Shown here one piece after another: positions 28,550 through 39,685 of a stretch of 64,000 nucleotides of DNA. This stretch comes from Leguminivora glycinivorella (Eukaryota > Arthropoda > Insecta > Lepidoptera > Tortricidae), in assembly GCF_023078275.1 (NCBI RefSeq), contig NC_062983.1, positions 15,679,001-15,743,000 of the forward strand. The letters are read 5' to 3'. A program made the translations under genes and the position numbers. Below the pieces are notes generated by a model. It saw only the letters and a list, made by a program, of their open reading frames with translations, was not told the DNA's origin and ran no database searches. Positions within the stretch are counted from its first letter, which is position 1, and each line of letters begins with the position of its first letter.

Positions 28550-29404
28550 TTTTTCACGGTGGACCATGGACCATATTTTGGAATTGATAGATTTTTTCAT
28601 ATCGAGGAATTTCTTCTCATATTTGCAAAACGTTTGATTATAAGTTTCGTCGTCTTCGAAAAGTTCACTGTCGATGTCCCAGTGAAGAGTGTCAATAGTT
28701 GTCCAACGAGACTGAACTGATTTAAGTAAATCTTCCAATTCCCACTTTTCATTTACTGTGGAGAGGTCGATGTAGTGTAGAGTACGTGCGAAGGCCTTGA
28801 AGTTGCTCTGTTGCTTTCTCATCTTTTCTGACAACTTGGCAGCATCGACGCTTGGTTTTTCGGTGATATTGAAAATAGGTGCAATTGCGAAAGCAGAATT
28901 GATTGTAGCCTGGGTGGCCGACCTTTCTTGATCTACAGATTGATGGGTAGGGACGGCGCGGCTTTGAAGATCCGATGGCCCAGGTTGATTTTCTTCATTT
29001 TTGGTTCTTTCTTCAGCCCAGTTGGGCATCTCTGACGAAGGGAGTGGTGAACGTTCTGTTGGTTTTGGTGAGATTGGTCTCGGTCTCGGTGATAAGGCAG
29101 CCTTTTGAACTGTATCCAAATGATCAAGCAATACAGACCGAGCTGATTCGTAGAAGGATTTGGTTTTGATGTATGTTTTTTCGGCAAAAGAAGTGCAGTC
29201 CTCGTTCTGGAATTCTAATAACCTTGCATGATTGCTTTGAAACTCTTCCCAGAACCCGTCGAGGCCGGCCAACTTGTTATTGATGTTAGACATAGTCCGA
29301 CGGCTTGGACCATCTTTCTTGTAGTTCTCAAATAGCCTGTTCATATTGGCCATGAGCTGATTTTGATCACTGCAAATCGCTTCCATTTCCTTGTCTAAAC
29401 TCAT
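28550..29404 (-). CDS. Bel/Pao gag, first half (frameshifted)
   Basis: Starts at ATG 29404 and encodes an N-terminal helical gag region with a Pro/Ser-rich middle (PRPRPISPKPTERSPLPSSE). It is one base out of frame with the second half; the slip is at a five-A run (T's at 28550-28554), beyond which this frame continues meaninglessly to 28421. A homopolymer sequencing error or a true deletion would look the same. Confidence 0.85.
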
Positions 29405-29775
29405 CTTGATATATTGATATGTAGTAGAGTAGATTGATAATTTGATAGTGAGTATTAATCAAATATTTGACAATACTGTGGCCACTGATGTATGATATTG
29501 ATATTGATTACCTTGGTTAACTGATTAAAAATTGATGATAATTTGATAATAGCTGCAGCACTATAATGATGATTTTACAAGTTCGAGATTCCTCTTACTT
29601 GAATTGATAGTAGACGTCTTCTGTTGATCTTGATATCTTCGATGATGAACTGATTTTTCTATGACAATGAATATAGTAAGGCTTTGATGATTCACTACGC
29701 CTGTTTCATCCGCACGGTGAGACCCGCTTGTGGGAGGCCGATTGGACGAAATCACTGTCACAGTCACTGATGGCT

Positions 29776-29786
29776 TCGAAGGACCA
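29776..29786 (-). promoter_or_regulatory. Primer binding site, tRNA-Tyr type
   Basis: Six bases inside the 5' LTR the minus strand reads TGGTCCTTCGA, the complement of the 3' end of insect tRNA-Tyr (..TCGAAGGA plus CCA). Eleven contiguous matches. The tRNA sequence is from knowledge of insect tRNA-Tyr, not from this window. Confidence 0.7.
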
Positions 29787-29792
29787 TTAAGA

Positions 29793-30045
29793 TGTACGAG
29801 CCGTACACCTTAGATGATATGATTCTTGATAGTTGATTGTAATCTTGATAGAAACACTGATTTTGATACAGTTATAAATTTATTGATAACCAAGGTATAT
29901 TGAGTACTAGCTAGGAGCACGTATAAACGTAAACTAATGCATAAATCGATGTATGGCGTAATCGCAAATACAGCAATTAAAATAAAGTCATTATTATATT
30001 AATTTTAATGCTGACGCGAGAAATGTGCGATGCTTGCATTGTACA
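29793..30045 (-). repeat. 5' LTR
   Basis: A 253-bp LTR, TGTAC..GTACA, identical to the 3' LTR as read. It is the promoter side of the element for minus-strand transcription. Confidence 0.93.
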
Positions 30046-30050
30046 CTATT
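30046..30050. repeat. Target site duplication CTATT (right)
   Basis: Exact match to 22932-22936, closing the Bel/Pao insertion. Confidence 0.9.
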
Positions 30051-30138
30051 AGTTTAAGCTTTTTTTTAAATAAATTAAATGAAAAAAAATATGACTGCAA
30101 AAACAATTGAAATTCTCAATATTTTTCACAACACTTTT

Positions 30139-30385
30139 TAACCCCGACGCAAAAACGACGGGGTATTATATGTTTGATGTGTCTGCCTGTCTGTCTGTCT
30201 GTCTGTCTGTCGGTGTGTGTGTCTGTCTGTGGCATCGTAGCTCCCGAACGGATGAACCGATTTAGATTTTTTTTTGTCTGAAAGCTGATTTAGTCGGGAG
30301 TGTTCTTAGCCATGTTTCATGAAAATCGGTCTACTATGTCGCGGTCGCGGTTTTTTCCAAAATTTTAATTCTGTGGTTAGGTTAG
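30139..30385 (+). repeat. Dispersed repeat family R1
   Basis: Copy with the GACGCAAAAACGACGGGG start, CTGT microsatellite, TAGCTCCCGAACGGATGAAC block and TGTGGTTAGGTT end. Confidence 0.8.
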
Positions 30386-31222
30386 TTCAATGAACCATTC
30401 ATACAAAATATGTGTGGTAGAATGTGTTGGAGGTCTTATCGTGGGTTCAAACCTGGGTTGTGATACAGGTGCAGTAAACGAGCAAAACAATCGTCCTCAA
30501 CAAGTGCTTTGACAAAAGATTAAGGCAATATAATATTACTTACTTGTTTAATTTCTTTTCAACCGCTATTTTTTCCGCTACGTTTATGAAAAGAAAGTTT
30601 TTAGATCACAGATATCCTTGCTACTGATGTACTGAAAAGAGATGCGCAGTAGAAAAGTCAAAGTGATGCGCAGACATCGGTCTAGACATGTTTACCACGA
30701 CTCATTCTGATGTTCGTCATACGTACAATCGAGTCCGTTTACATCAAAGACATATGTAACTCCGTATAGACAGATAAAGTCTAAGAAAAAAACGTACCTC
30801 AGTACCATACAGAAAAAGGCACGGTGGCCTAGATGGCCACCTTTTTTGTTACCAGATTTCTATACATTTTCGGTAACAAAAAAGGAATGTTTCATACAAT
30901 CAACCTAGGACATTTTGGGAAACAGTGGATCTTGCTCAGCATCATGGACTCTATCAGCCTACCAATTTTTATCCAAATCGGAGACGTGATTCAAATGTAC
31001 AAACTTAACGGGAATTGCTGATTAGCGATTTTATCTATACATCGTTAAGTCGTTAAACGGACTATCGATTAACACATTATTATGATAAGTTGATAAGGGC
31101 ATATTAATCAAAAACATTGTTTACAAGGCTTCGTAATGATATCATTGTGACGGCGAAGATTAGTGTCTAGGTTTATTAAATTGTGGGATTAGGTGATCGT
31201 GGCAGATCAAGATCTGGGTAAG
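30386..31222. other. No gene seen
   Basis: AT-rich. A small inverted pair (GGCCACCTTTTTTGTTACC / GGTAACAAAAAAGG, 30834-30884) is the only structure noticed. Confidence 0.4.
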
Positions 31223-31364
31223 TAGCCGAATGGCACAAACGCTCACGAAACGAAACGCTCGTAGATATCTATCTCTATCGCTCGTGCGTATTATCGCAAC
31301 AGAGCCAGACTACCTTTCCCGGCGTTTCGTTTTCGTTTCGCGTCGCAGAAATGCCATTCAGCTA
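31223..31364. mobile_element. MITE (TAGCCGAATGGC ends)
   Basis: Inverted ends TAGCCGAATGGCA / TGCCATTCAGCTA enclose AAACGCTCACGAAACG and a GATATCTATCTCTATCGCTC core shared by several copies in the window. Confidence 0.7.
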
Positions 31365-31604
31365 TGGCACCAGATAACTTTTTAGGAAAATATCGCGTAT
31401 GGAAAATTGCGAATAACAATAAAGTCAACCATAGTCAACGAAACTGATATAAAAAGGGTCCTGCATTATGAGGGTGTAGGTAACATAAAAATTAAAGATA
31501 AATAGTGTTCTTTAAAGGGTTAGAAATATGCTTAAATATGTGAGGTACGTCGGCTTTAACCTGGAGCCAAAAAGATTGGAATTCCCTTTAAACATTTATA
31601 TCTT

Positions 31605-31780
31605 ACTAGCTTTTGCCCGCGGCTTCGCTCCCGTTAGAAAGAGACAAAAAGTAGCCTATATCACTCTCCGTCCCTTCAACTATCTCCACCTAAAAATCAC
31701 GTCAATTCGTCGCTCCGTTTGGTCGTGAAAGACGTACAAACAAACAGACACACTTTCCCATTTATAATATTAGTATGGAT
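31605..31780 (+). repeat. Dispersed repeat family R2
   Basis: ACTAGCTTTTGCCCGCGGCT to TTATAATATTAGTATGGAT, full length, with GACAAAAAGTAGCCTATATC inside. Confidence 0.8.
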
Positions 31781-31846
31781 TATCAAGTAGGACATTAAAC
31801 TAAAAAAAAACTTTGTGTTTTCAGGAAAGACAACTTTTATGTTCCT

Positions 31847-32318
31847 AAGGCCTTGCACCAACCACTTAACTCAGCAATTCCCGTCAACTTTGTACAATGC
31901 CACGTCAGCAAATTTTAATTGATCCTATTTTGTTACCAACATTTAGTAATATAATTCGACTTTCGTAAGATATATATACAGGATAATTGTTATAATTAAG
32001 AAAATATAGATACTAGAGAACCTTAATGACGAAATAAAACTTAATAAAATCTCAATTCATTAACAAAATCTTGGTAACAAAATAGGAATTAATAAAAACA
32101 AATTTAACTTTTCCCTTAATTTTTGTACAAAGTTGACGGGAATTGCTGAACTCAGGGTTAGTGGGTTGTCAACTGTCAAATTCCACATAAAATGGTGGGT
32201 TAACCCTCGGGTTAACTCTCCATTTTCGTTGATGCAAGTGGCCTGACTCACGGTTAGTGGGCTGTCAGCTGTCAAATTCCATATAAAGTGGTCTCCATTT
32301 TCGTTGGCGCAAGTGGCC
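31847..32318. mobile_element. TIR element hosting a nested MITE
   Basis: The outer arms read CCTTGCACCAACCACTTAAC on the left and GTTAGTGGG..GCAAGTGGCC on the right; the right arm is itself partly duplicated (32155-32240 and 32245-32318). A related copy is at 60945-61040. Confidence 0.55.
31872..32148. mobile_element. Nested MITE with AACT duplication
   Basis: A perfect ~26-bp terminal inverted repeat beginning CAGCAATTCCCGTC, flanked by AACT at 31868-31871 and 32149-32152. Inserted into the element at 31847-32318. Also contains an inner ATTTTGTTACCAA inverted pair. Confidence 0.8.
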
Positions 32319-32399
32319 CTAAGCTATTTATTTACGTATCTTCCCACTTATTTATAGATTTCAAATCAGCAATATGCGGAATCGGTTTTCCTCGTCACT

Positions 32400-32872
32400 A
32401 TTTGTTTAAAATAACTACATAACATAATGATTAGGGAAATCCAAACAGGATCCGTAATACGAGGAATTGCAGCAATTTGCATCAAAAACGTGACTAAAGT
32501 TGTAGGTATACCGATACCACCTTCATATCCCAAAAATCTATTAAGACCGCGAAAGCACAACCTTTTAGCAGCCCCAATTACACGAACTGTAGCGCATAGA
32601 AATTCACCAGCTGTGCGGGCGCTAAATCAGTTGAACTCGTTTCTGTCATGGGCTCCAGAATGTGATGTGTTTGCAAGCAGATGGATGATTGTGTATCAAA
32701 TGTGTCTGCGGTATTGTGAGGTGATGGACGAAAGGTGATCGTATTTTATATATGTTTGTTTCTTTTGTTAATCACCTAATAATATCTAAACTGAATTGTA
32801 CAGTGCTTTGGTTTCGACTGTAATGCTGTAAATTATGTTTACAATAAATAAATAAATAAATAAATAAATACA
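32400..32872 (+). mobile_element. Probable LINE 3' end (RT C-terminal tail)
   Basis: A 103-codon frame (32427-32738) ends with RKHNLLAAPITRTVAHRNSP and AVRALNQLNSF, which resembles the C-terminal tail of Jockey/R1-like LINE proteins. It is followed by a short AT-rich 3' end and an AATA-repeat tail (about 32843-32870). Homology is weak by eye. Confidence 0.5.
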
Positions 32873-33644
32873 TATGTATTCAGAAAACTAAATTGGAATC
32901 ACATAACATAACCGCCGTCATAAACGTACCTACTTACCGTCACCACTCACCAGTCGCAAATATTTGAGCTGACGGGGCGCGCAAAATTATCTGAACACGC
33001 CTTAAGCACGCCACAATTTCGTCTCAAAAATTCATAATCTTAAAAAAGATTTGTATGCAACCTGTCAGTTCAATCTGAAAATTTTATCAGTTTGAACTGA
33101 CATATCTTTTTTTAAGACTGTCTGACTGTCTGTGGCGTGCTTTGAGAATAGAAGCGAGTTCAGATATTTGAGACCACCTTGACCGCTCCGATAATTTTAC
33201 TCGTATGAGATAGCGACTGTACCTAAAATCGCAGTAACGTTTATTGAGAAAGATTCGACAGGTCTCACTAATTTTCTCAGCGATTAATCCTTCCTCAGTT
33301 TCATCACAGAAATACATGCATCACAAAAATACATGGATCGGAACTTAGGAACCATTGGCTTAATAAGCTGGGAACCGACTACGATAGAAATGTTTATCCT
33401 TGAGAAAATTAGTCTTGCAAAAAAATTATCAATCCGTAATAATCTTGATCGGAGCAATTTTCAGGGAAATTGGTTTGACAAAGTTCAAATTACATTATAT
33501 ATGAGAAAGAAAAACTTTCCTATCGTGGGTGGTATGATTTTATTTTTGCAATTGAATGTCTGTCTCGGTGGAACGTGATGCAAATACCAAATCAGAAATC
33601 CTTTGTAAAATTACACAAGTCGGCCAGCACGTCTCATATTATAC

Positions 33645-34140
33645 CTAATATCTGGGCGACCGAGCTTCGCTCGGTTCTGTTTCGTATCCTTGACATGTGT
33701 CGCCATCTAGTTCAAAAATGAATAGTACCTACATCGAGCGAAAGAATTCTCAGCCTTAACAACACAACTACTCCACACGAGATGGCGCGCATTTCGCCAC
33801 AAAAACTCAAATAGTGTATTTTTCTATTCGTTTTAGCCTTGACCTGTGTCGCCATCTAGTGTTTGCAATAAATAGTACTTACATCGACCAAAAGAATTCT
33901 GTCTTAACAGTACAACTACTGCACACGAGATGGCGCGCGAAGAAAAACGCATGAAAACTCGAAAATTCGCGTTTTCCGGGACCTAAGGATAAGTTAGACC
34001 GATTTTTCACCCCCAAAAACCCCCACATAACAAATTTCAGCGAAATCGTTAGAGCGGTTTCCGAGATCGTCAGTGTAAATAAATATATAAATAAATAAAT
34101 AAATAAATAAATAAATATACAAGAATTGCTCGTTTAAAAG
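33645..34140 (+). repeat. Dispersed lepidopteran repeat with AAAT tail
   Basis: Begins CTGGGCGACCGAGCTTCGCT, includes two GTGTCGCCATCTAGT-type direct repeats with ACACGAGATGGCGCGC, and ends with AAAT repeats and AATTGCTCGTTTAAAAGTAT. No coding capacity seen. Confidence 0.65.
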
Positions 34141-35157
34141 TATAAGATAACAGAGAAAAAGTCAGATATATGTCTAATAAACTCAGTATCAAGTTAATGG
34201 AAATACAGTTAATGGTAATAAAAAAATTGTGATTGTGAAAAAAATTTAAAGAAAAACTTAGATAAAAAAAAGTTTGCCCTTTGTATGGAGGCTTGGCCGA
34301 CTAACCACATAAATCAATTACATACCTACAGAGAAACCTAAAATTATTTCGCAGAAAAAGCTCTTCTACTTTTTTCTATTCCCCACCATTTTTGCTACAT
34401 ATTCTTTCTAAAAATTCATGAATTTACACATTTCAGATGTCGTTATTACTCGTTTTTGTCTCTCTACCACTTTGCCAATCTTATCATCGGATTAAATAAT
34501 CTATCAAATAATATATAGGCATAAAATACTTGAGAATACATAGCTGATATAATACATAGTTGATATCACATAGCTGATAACAGATAAACAGCCACGCTGT
34601 TATATAAACAGGGTAACGGCCGTTACACGAGTAACGTCGTTATCGTTATCGCTATCTCTATCGAGTCCGTTAGGAATAGCGATATTAGCGATATCTTGGT
34701 ATTACTGTGGCTTACCGAGATATAGCTCCGAAACAAATATAATATGACCTCTCCCAATAAAAAATTGTTATGAAATTTTAGCTCCTTTTTATATTGGTTT
34801 GTTTGAAGTGTAATCTACGGGAATTAGATAAATTTCAAACTATTTTGATACTTATTGCATTGTTGTAAGACCTTGGAATTTGATTGACGTCATATATGGA
34901 CCGATAAAACATGTGTCTTAAGGTATTAGAGAGTATAAGAGATTTACAAAACAAATGCCTGCAGTCATGACTTCAAGTGTTTATTATATTTAGGTATGGA
35001 TTATTTTTTATGTTTGGAGGACACTAAACAAATGCAGTATTTTTTTTTTCATATTAAATTATACTTTTAATAGTTCTACCTATATATAAGTACCCGGTTA
35101 TAAATATTAAATAGATATGTAACATTTATTTAAACTTTCACGATTTTTACACATAAG
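34141..35157. other. No gene seen
   Basis: AT-rich. A GATATA/GATAAC-rich segment near 34540-34720 is low complexity. No exon support. Confidence 0.4.
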
Positions 35158-35332
35158 TATTTAAAATTGCAAATGGGACTTAATCGCGTATTACTATGTT
35201 TTAAACACTAACCTCCGACGTTTCAAGGACGGCATTGTCCCCATACATAAACAACACATGTTAATGTATGTTCTAAACATAGTGTTTAAAACATAGTAAT
35301 ACGCGATTAAGTCCCGTTTGCAATTTTAAATA
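35158..35332. mobile_element. Long-TIR MITE, 175 bp
   Basis: Arms of about 55 bp (TATTTAAAATTGCAAATGGG onward) with one or two mismatches, loop around CCTCCGACGTTTCAAGG. Confidence 0.8.
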
Positions 35333-35651
35333 TATTTAACATTTGTCATCAAAACGCGAAAGTTTTAATAACGTTTTTCATTACTCGAATTTTATGAAAA
35401 AGAAAACTTGCACACATTGAGTAAAACAGCTTTTTCTTCAAGGGTTAACGGTAAAATACATCGCAAAAGCGGTGACATTACTAGGTTTTTGGAATCTTTT
35501 AATAATCCTGAAACCCATACTACTCGTATTAAGGTAACGAAAATGGCTAAAAATGTTTACACAGATTTTTTATACTTTATTAATAACCATATTTTTACTG
35601 TACTACATAATTCAATACAATCATATGTATCTACATTCATACGTCCTTTTG

Positions 35652-35786
35652 TACAGTCAACAACACATCTGTGAATACAGACAAAGTGCCAAAAATATGT
35701 ATACACACCTTTATGTACAGGTAATAAAGTTCTGTATACATATTTTTGGCACTTTGTCTGTATTCACAGCTGTGTTGTTGACTGTA
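35652..35786. mobile_element. Long-TIR MITE, 135 bp
   Basis: Near-perfect arms of about 60 bp beginning TACAGTCAACAACACA, loop at ACCTTTATGTACAGG. Confidence 0.85.
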
Positions 35787-35832
35787 TGTACTGTTTGATT
35801 GAAAGGACAAGAATTTTTAATACCTACCTATT

Positions 35833-36254
35833 AGAGATGCAACGAATAGTTGTTTGGCCGGATACCGGATACCGAATATTCGGCCTAACCATCGGCCGAA
35901 TATATCCGGCCGCCGAATATTCGGACAGCAGAATTTTACCTACAATACCTACAATTTAAGCAGGGAGCGGGCGCGTCGTGCAGGTTTTGACTTGTTTAGT
36001 AGTGAACTTCGCGCGGAGTCCGTTTTTGTTTAAATGTTTATTTTTTTTTATAATAAAGAGCTATGATTATAAGTATTATAACCGTCATTGTTTTTTTTTA
36101 CGTCTAATTTGTTTACTCCAAAATCATTCAATCAAAAATAGCACATCCAGTATCCGGCCGGATAGTACGTCACTATCCGGTATCCGGCCGAATATTAAAA
36201 TAAGGGCCGAATAGGCCGGATACCGAATAATAACCGAATATTCGGTGCATCTCT
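35833..36254 (+). mobile_element. TIR element (AGAGATGCA ends), copy 1
   Basis: Ends AGAGATGCAACGAATA and TATTCGGTGCATCTCT, with subterminal CCGGATACCGGATACCGAAT-type repeats at both ends, 422 bp. The core includes GCGGGCGCGTCGTGCAGG. An inverted-orientation relative is at 44657-45036. Confidence 0.8.
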
Positions 36255-36907
36255 ACTACCTATATAAAGCTTGACCAGAAATGTATGACTATTGTCAGGA
36301 GGGCGCTGTTGTTCTGATGTATGGGGTGACAGTTCAGTTTAGTATGAAGAAAATAGTTCTAATGAAATTCCGCAAGATGGCGCGTGGTTTTATTTCTTGG
36401 TCAGGCTTTACCTGAGTCTTATCTGGGAGGGGAGCAACATTGTAAAGTATCAGACATATTATTCTTATTTCTTTGATATCTGATACATATGTAGGTATAA
36501 GTTTTAGAATCCGTTATCTATACCCTCAGAATATTAATGTTAAAAAACGGGCCAAGTTCTTTTTTTTTGCACTTATAAAAGTTGTACATGAAAGAGTGCA
36601 AGTTTTGTCATAAATAAGTAGTTAATCTTATGGGGCAAGTAGGTACCTAATAATAGAGGCGGCATACTTTTTGACGCATCGTTTCCTTGTGATAAAAATA
36701 TTAATAGTAAATGCAGTCTTGGCTTGTATATTCTTGCAAACTTGGCGGATTCACTAGGATACACGTCAAATACCACTGTAGTAACGAATTGTCTGAAGTC
36801 TCATGGTCACCTTGTCTTATAATTATTCCCGTTGCTTGCGCGCGCAACTTTGATTTTCCAGTACTTGTATAACGTGACTTACTTACACAGTTAAACACAA
36901 TCATTTT

Positions 36908-37150
36908 TAACCCCCGACGCAAAAACGACGGGGTGTTATAAGTTTGACGTGTCTGTCTGTTTGTCTGTCTGTGTGTGCATGTGTCTGTCTGTGGCATCGT
37001 AGCTCCCGAACGGATGAACCGATTTAGATATCGTTTTTTTTGTTTGAAAGTACGGAGTTCGATAGTCGGGAGTGTTCTTACCCATATTTCATGCAAGTCT
37101 GTCCACTATGCCGGGCGTTTTTTTCAAAATTTTAATTTTGTGGTTATGTT
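36908..37150 (+). repeat. Dispersed repeat family R1
   Basis: Full copy: CCCCCGACGCAAAAACGACG start, CTGT microsatellite, CGAACGGATGAACCGATTTA, TTTTGTGGTTATGTT end. Confidence 0.8.
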
Positions 37151-37621
37151 ATCTTTCAACAAAATTCAGACATCTCAACTCAATATATCAAAAAATGTCT
37201 GCCTTGAGTGGGGTCTCACCCAAGGCATAAATTTTCCATCGATTGCAGACGTTTCTGCTAATCAGAAGTAAAAAAAATATTAATCGACTCGCCAAGCGAT
37301 TGGAATCGTACTTGTTATCGTATCGTTACGTTATTGACAGACTTTAGTCGTTTCGTTTATCGCAAAATGCTCTTATCGTATTATCTGCCGTTAGCCTAAG
37401 AACAAAGGTACCTAAGTATTATTGATCGGTTGTCGTTACGAATATTTAAGGTTAGATTAGCTTTTAAACCATTTGAAGGTTATTTACTTTGATGTAGCGA
37501 TAAAAAAACATAGACAGATTTTAGATAAAATGCAACTCAACAATACAACGTGTTTCCGGTATCACTCAAAACCTCAGACTCCCCTACTGATTTTTATTTT
37601 TTAAACTCATCTAGAGTATTC

Positions 37622-37909
37622 ATCTTTTAATCTGATCGTTACTTTTTTTTAATTGAATTTTTAATTTTCTGTACAGCTCTACTTGACTTTTAGTTCTACA
37701 CTCAATAAAATAATTGCTAACTACCACCATAAACCATAAGACTATTTATTTGTGTACGTTACATTTATCTTTTAATCTGATCGTTACTTTTTTTTAATTG
37801 AATTTTTAATTTTCTGTACAGCTCTACTTGACTTTTAGCTCTACACTCAATAAAATAATTGCTAACTACCATCATAAACCATAAGACTATTTATTTGTGT
37901 ACGTTACTG
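37622..37909 (+). repeat. 145-bp direct tandem duplication
   Basis: The unit starting ATCTTTTAATCTGATCG at 37622 is repeated at 37767 with about two differences, which suggests a recent replication slip. Confidence 0.85.
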
Positions 37910-39010
37910 CAACGACATAAGGTTTACCAATAGACAGCTAAGATGTCACTGTAAAACACTTTAAAGCTTTATCACAGTAAACTTCAAATTGGACAGGTAA
38001 TCGCAGTAAGCAAATTTAAACCCAATATTCAAAATGACAAGGTTGTAATTAGGTACGAGTTCAATTTGTTATGACTTATGATAAACATTAAGATTAAACT
38101 GACAAACAACGTCAAACTAGTAGCGGAAAAAATAATCGTCCAAGTAACCAGCCAGTATTAATACCCCTAAATACTGAAAAAGGTAAACAACCTCTAGCAA
38201 TGCGATATACACAATGTTGTATTACGAGTACAATAGAATGGGCACGTAAAAAATAACTAATAATACTAATTTAAATAAAAATATCACCCCCATCAAGATA
38301 TAGCTCAATCGATTCTACTCTCGATTCTAAACAAACAGTTTTCAGGTTTTTAGTGTTAAGTGAAACACGGTGTAGATGTCACAGAATAGGTACCTAACTT
38401 ACATATGTTTCTTTTAAGCCTACCACTTGTGGTTGCAATAGGTACAAGTGTGGAAAAGAGGAAATTCGAAACGAGTGGCAAATTAAAACACGACCGAAGG
38501 GAGTGGGGGCGATTTTTAAATCGCGCATACGGGATTTTGTCACTAAAATACCGGTTGAAAACGGTAACTTGCTTATTATTTTCAGTGACAATTTCCTGAA
38601 TTCGAACGCGTGAGACTCAAAAATCGGCCCGTGTTTTAAATCGACACGAGTTATAAATTTCCTCCACATGCGTGTAGTGTACGACGTTTTTCAGTACATA
38701 TGGGCCTTTGAAGTTTCCACATAGGAACGTAACGACCCACTTCTCGCACTAGTGCGAAAAAATAGAACCATGTGACTGACATAGGTACTGAAAATAATCT
38801 GTTGCTGCTCGTTCTATTCTAACAAAACCCGGTCGCTATCATCTTTAATTGTAGTTTTATCGCCCGTTTTTTGTTACGGTAAGAAATTGTATTTAAAAAT
38901 ATCTCTAAAACTATAAATATGTTCGATATGGTTACTTGACCGTAAAAAAGCAGCTGCCTTCTTTTTTATACAGGTTATTTACCTGAAATTAGGTATTATT
39001 GAGGACCAGG
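37910..39010. other. No gene; dispersed repeat at 38405-38760
   Basis: The segment 38405-38760 shares phrases (ACACGTGCGAAAAGGAAATTCG-like, GTACGACGTTTTTCAGTACA, CTTCTCGCACTAGTGCG) with 45110-45290 and 58918-59110, so it is a dispersed non-coding family with fold-back features. The rest is unrecognised. Confidence 0.5.
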
Positions 39011-39127
39011 GGCCCGTTTCTCGAAAGGTACAAGCCTTGTATTACAAGTGCGCGAACTGTCAAATCGTATGGGTTGTCATGGAAACACACTTGTAATACA
39101 AGGCTTGTACTTTTCGAGAAACGGGCC
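39011..39127. mobile_element. Palindromic MITE (GGCCCGTTTCTCG ends)
   Basis: Same family as 6991-7096, with nearly perfect arms GGCCCGTTTCTCGAAAGGTA. Immediately abuts another MITE. Confidence 0.8.
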
Positions 39128-39130
39128 CCG

Positions 39131-39274
39131 GCCCCGTAGCCGAATGGCATGTCTGCGACGTCAAACGCCGCAGATATGCAGTCGGGCTCTGTCGCGCCAA
39201 TATGCAAGAGCGATAGAGATAAATTGCATTTCTGCGGCGTTTGGCGTCGCAAGAATGCCATTCGGCCACGGGGC
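39131..39274. mobile_element. MITE (GCCCCGTAGCCGAATGGCA ends)
   Basis: Inverted ends GCCCCGTAGCCGAATGGCA / TGCCATTCGGCCACGGGGC with a long arm (GCGACGTCAAACGCCGCAGA). Core shares TCTGTCGCGCCAATATGCAA with other copies. Confidence 0.8.
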
Positions 39275-39475
39275 TTAATACTTAGTCACTTTATTTCATC
39301 ACGACGTCACAATTTCTTGTTCATTGTAACTTGCCAGGGATTCCCTGAGAACTGTGTTTAGTAACTCAACAAACAATAGACAAATACTAACAAACAAATG
39401 ACTGTTGAGTCTGTTGAATATACTTCAGAAATACAACAAACGACAACCGTTTATTGTCAAAGAAAATTTACATTT

Positions 39476-39605
39476 TGAAAAAAATTAGACATAGTGGACG
39501 TAGTGGACCGATTTCCATCAAACATGATTAAGAACACTCCCGACTAATTCAGCTTTCAAACAAAAAAAATCTAGAAATCGGTTCATCCGTTAGGGAGCTA
39601 ATATG
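39476..39605 (-). repeat. R1 family fragment, minus strand
   Basis: Reads in reverse the block from GAACCGATTT to the CACTATGTC segment of R1; the start and microsatellite are absent. Confidence 0.65.
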
Positions 39606-39685
39606 CCATATACAGCCACATACTTGTTCATTCTAACCTGCCAGGGAATCCCTGAGATCTAAAGAAGTTACTTATGTAGGTTCCT

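Larger units (their letters stand above)
22937..30045 (-). mobile_element. Full-length Bel/Pao LTR retrotransposon
   Basis: A 7109-bp element on the minus strand: 5' LTR 30045-29793, primer site, gag, protease-RT-RNase H-integrase, env remnant, 3' LTR 23189-22937. It is bounded by a CTATT duplication. The two 253-bp LTRs show no difference on reading, so insertion is recent. Domain order (protease before RT, integrase last, DUF1759-type gag) and the DPGAQ protease motif identify Bel/Pao. Breaks: a one-base frameshift in gag (28550-28554), an in-frame TAA (27579-27581), loss of the pol C-terminus near 23860, and an env inversion. As written it cannot make its own proteins in one piece. It lies upstream of SNAP-25 copy B in the same direction. 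Confidence 0.95.

Noticed and set aside
36701..37096. 131-codon minus-strand frame
   Set aside because: Covers an R1 repeat and its CTGT microsatellite; no domain.
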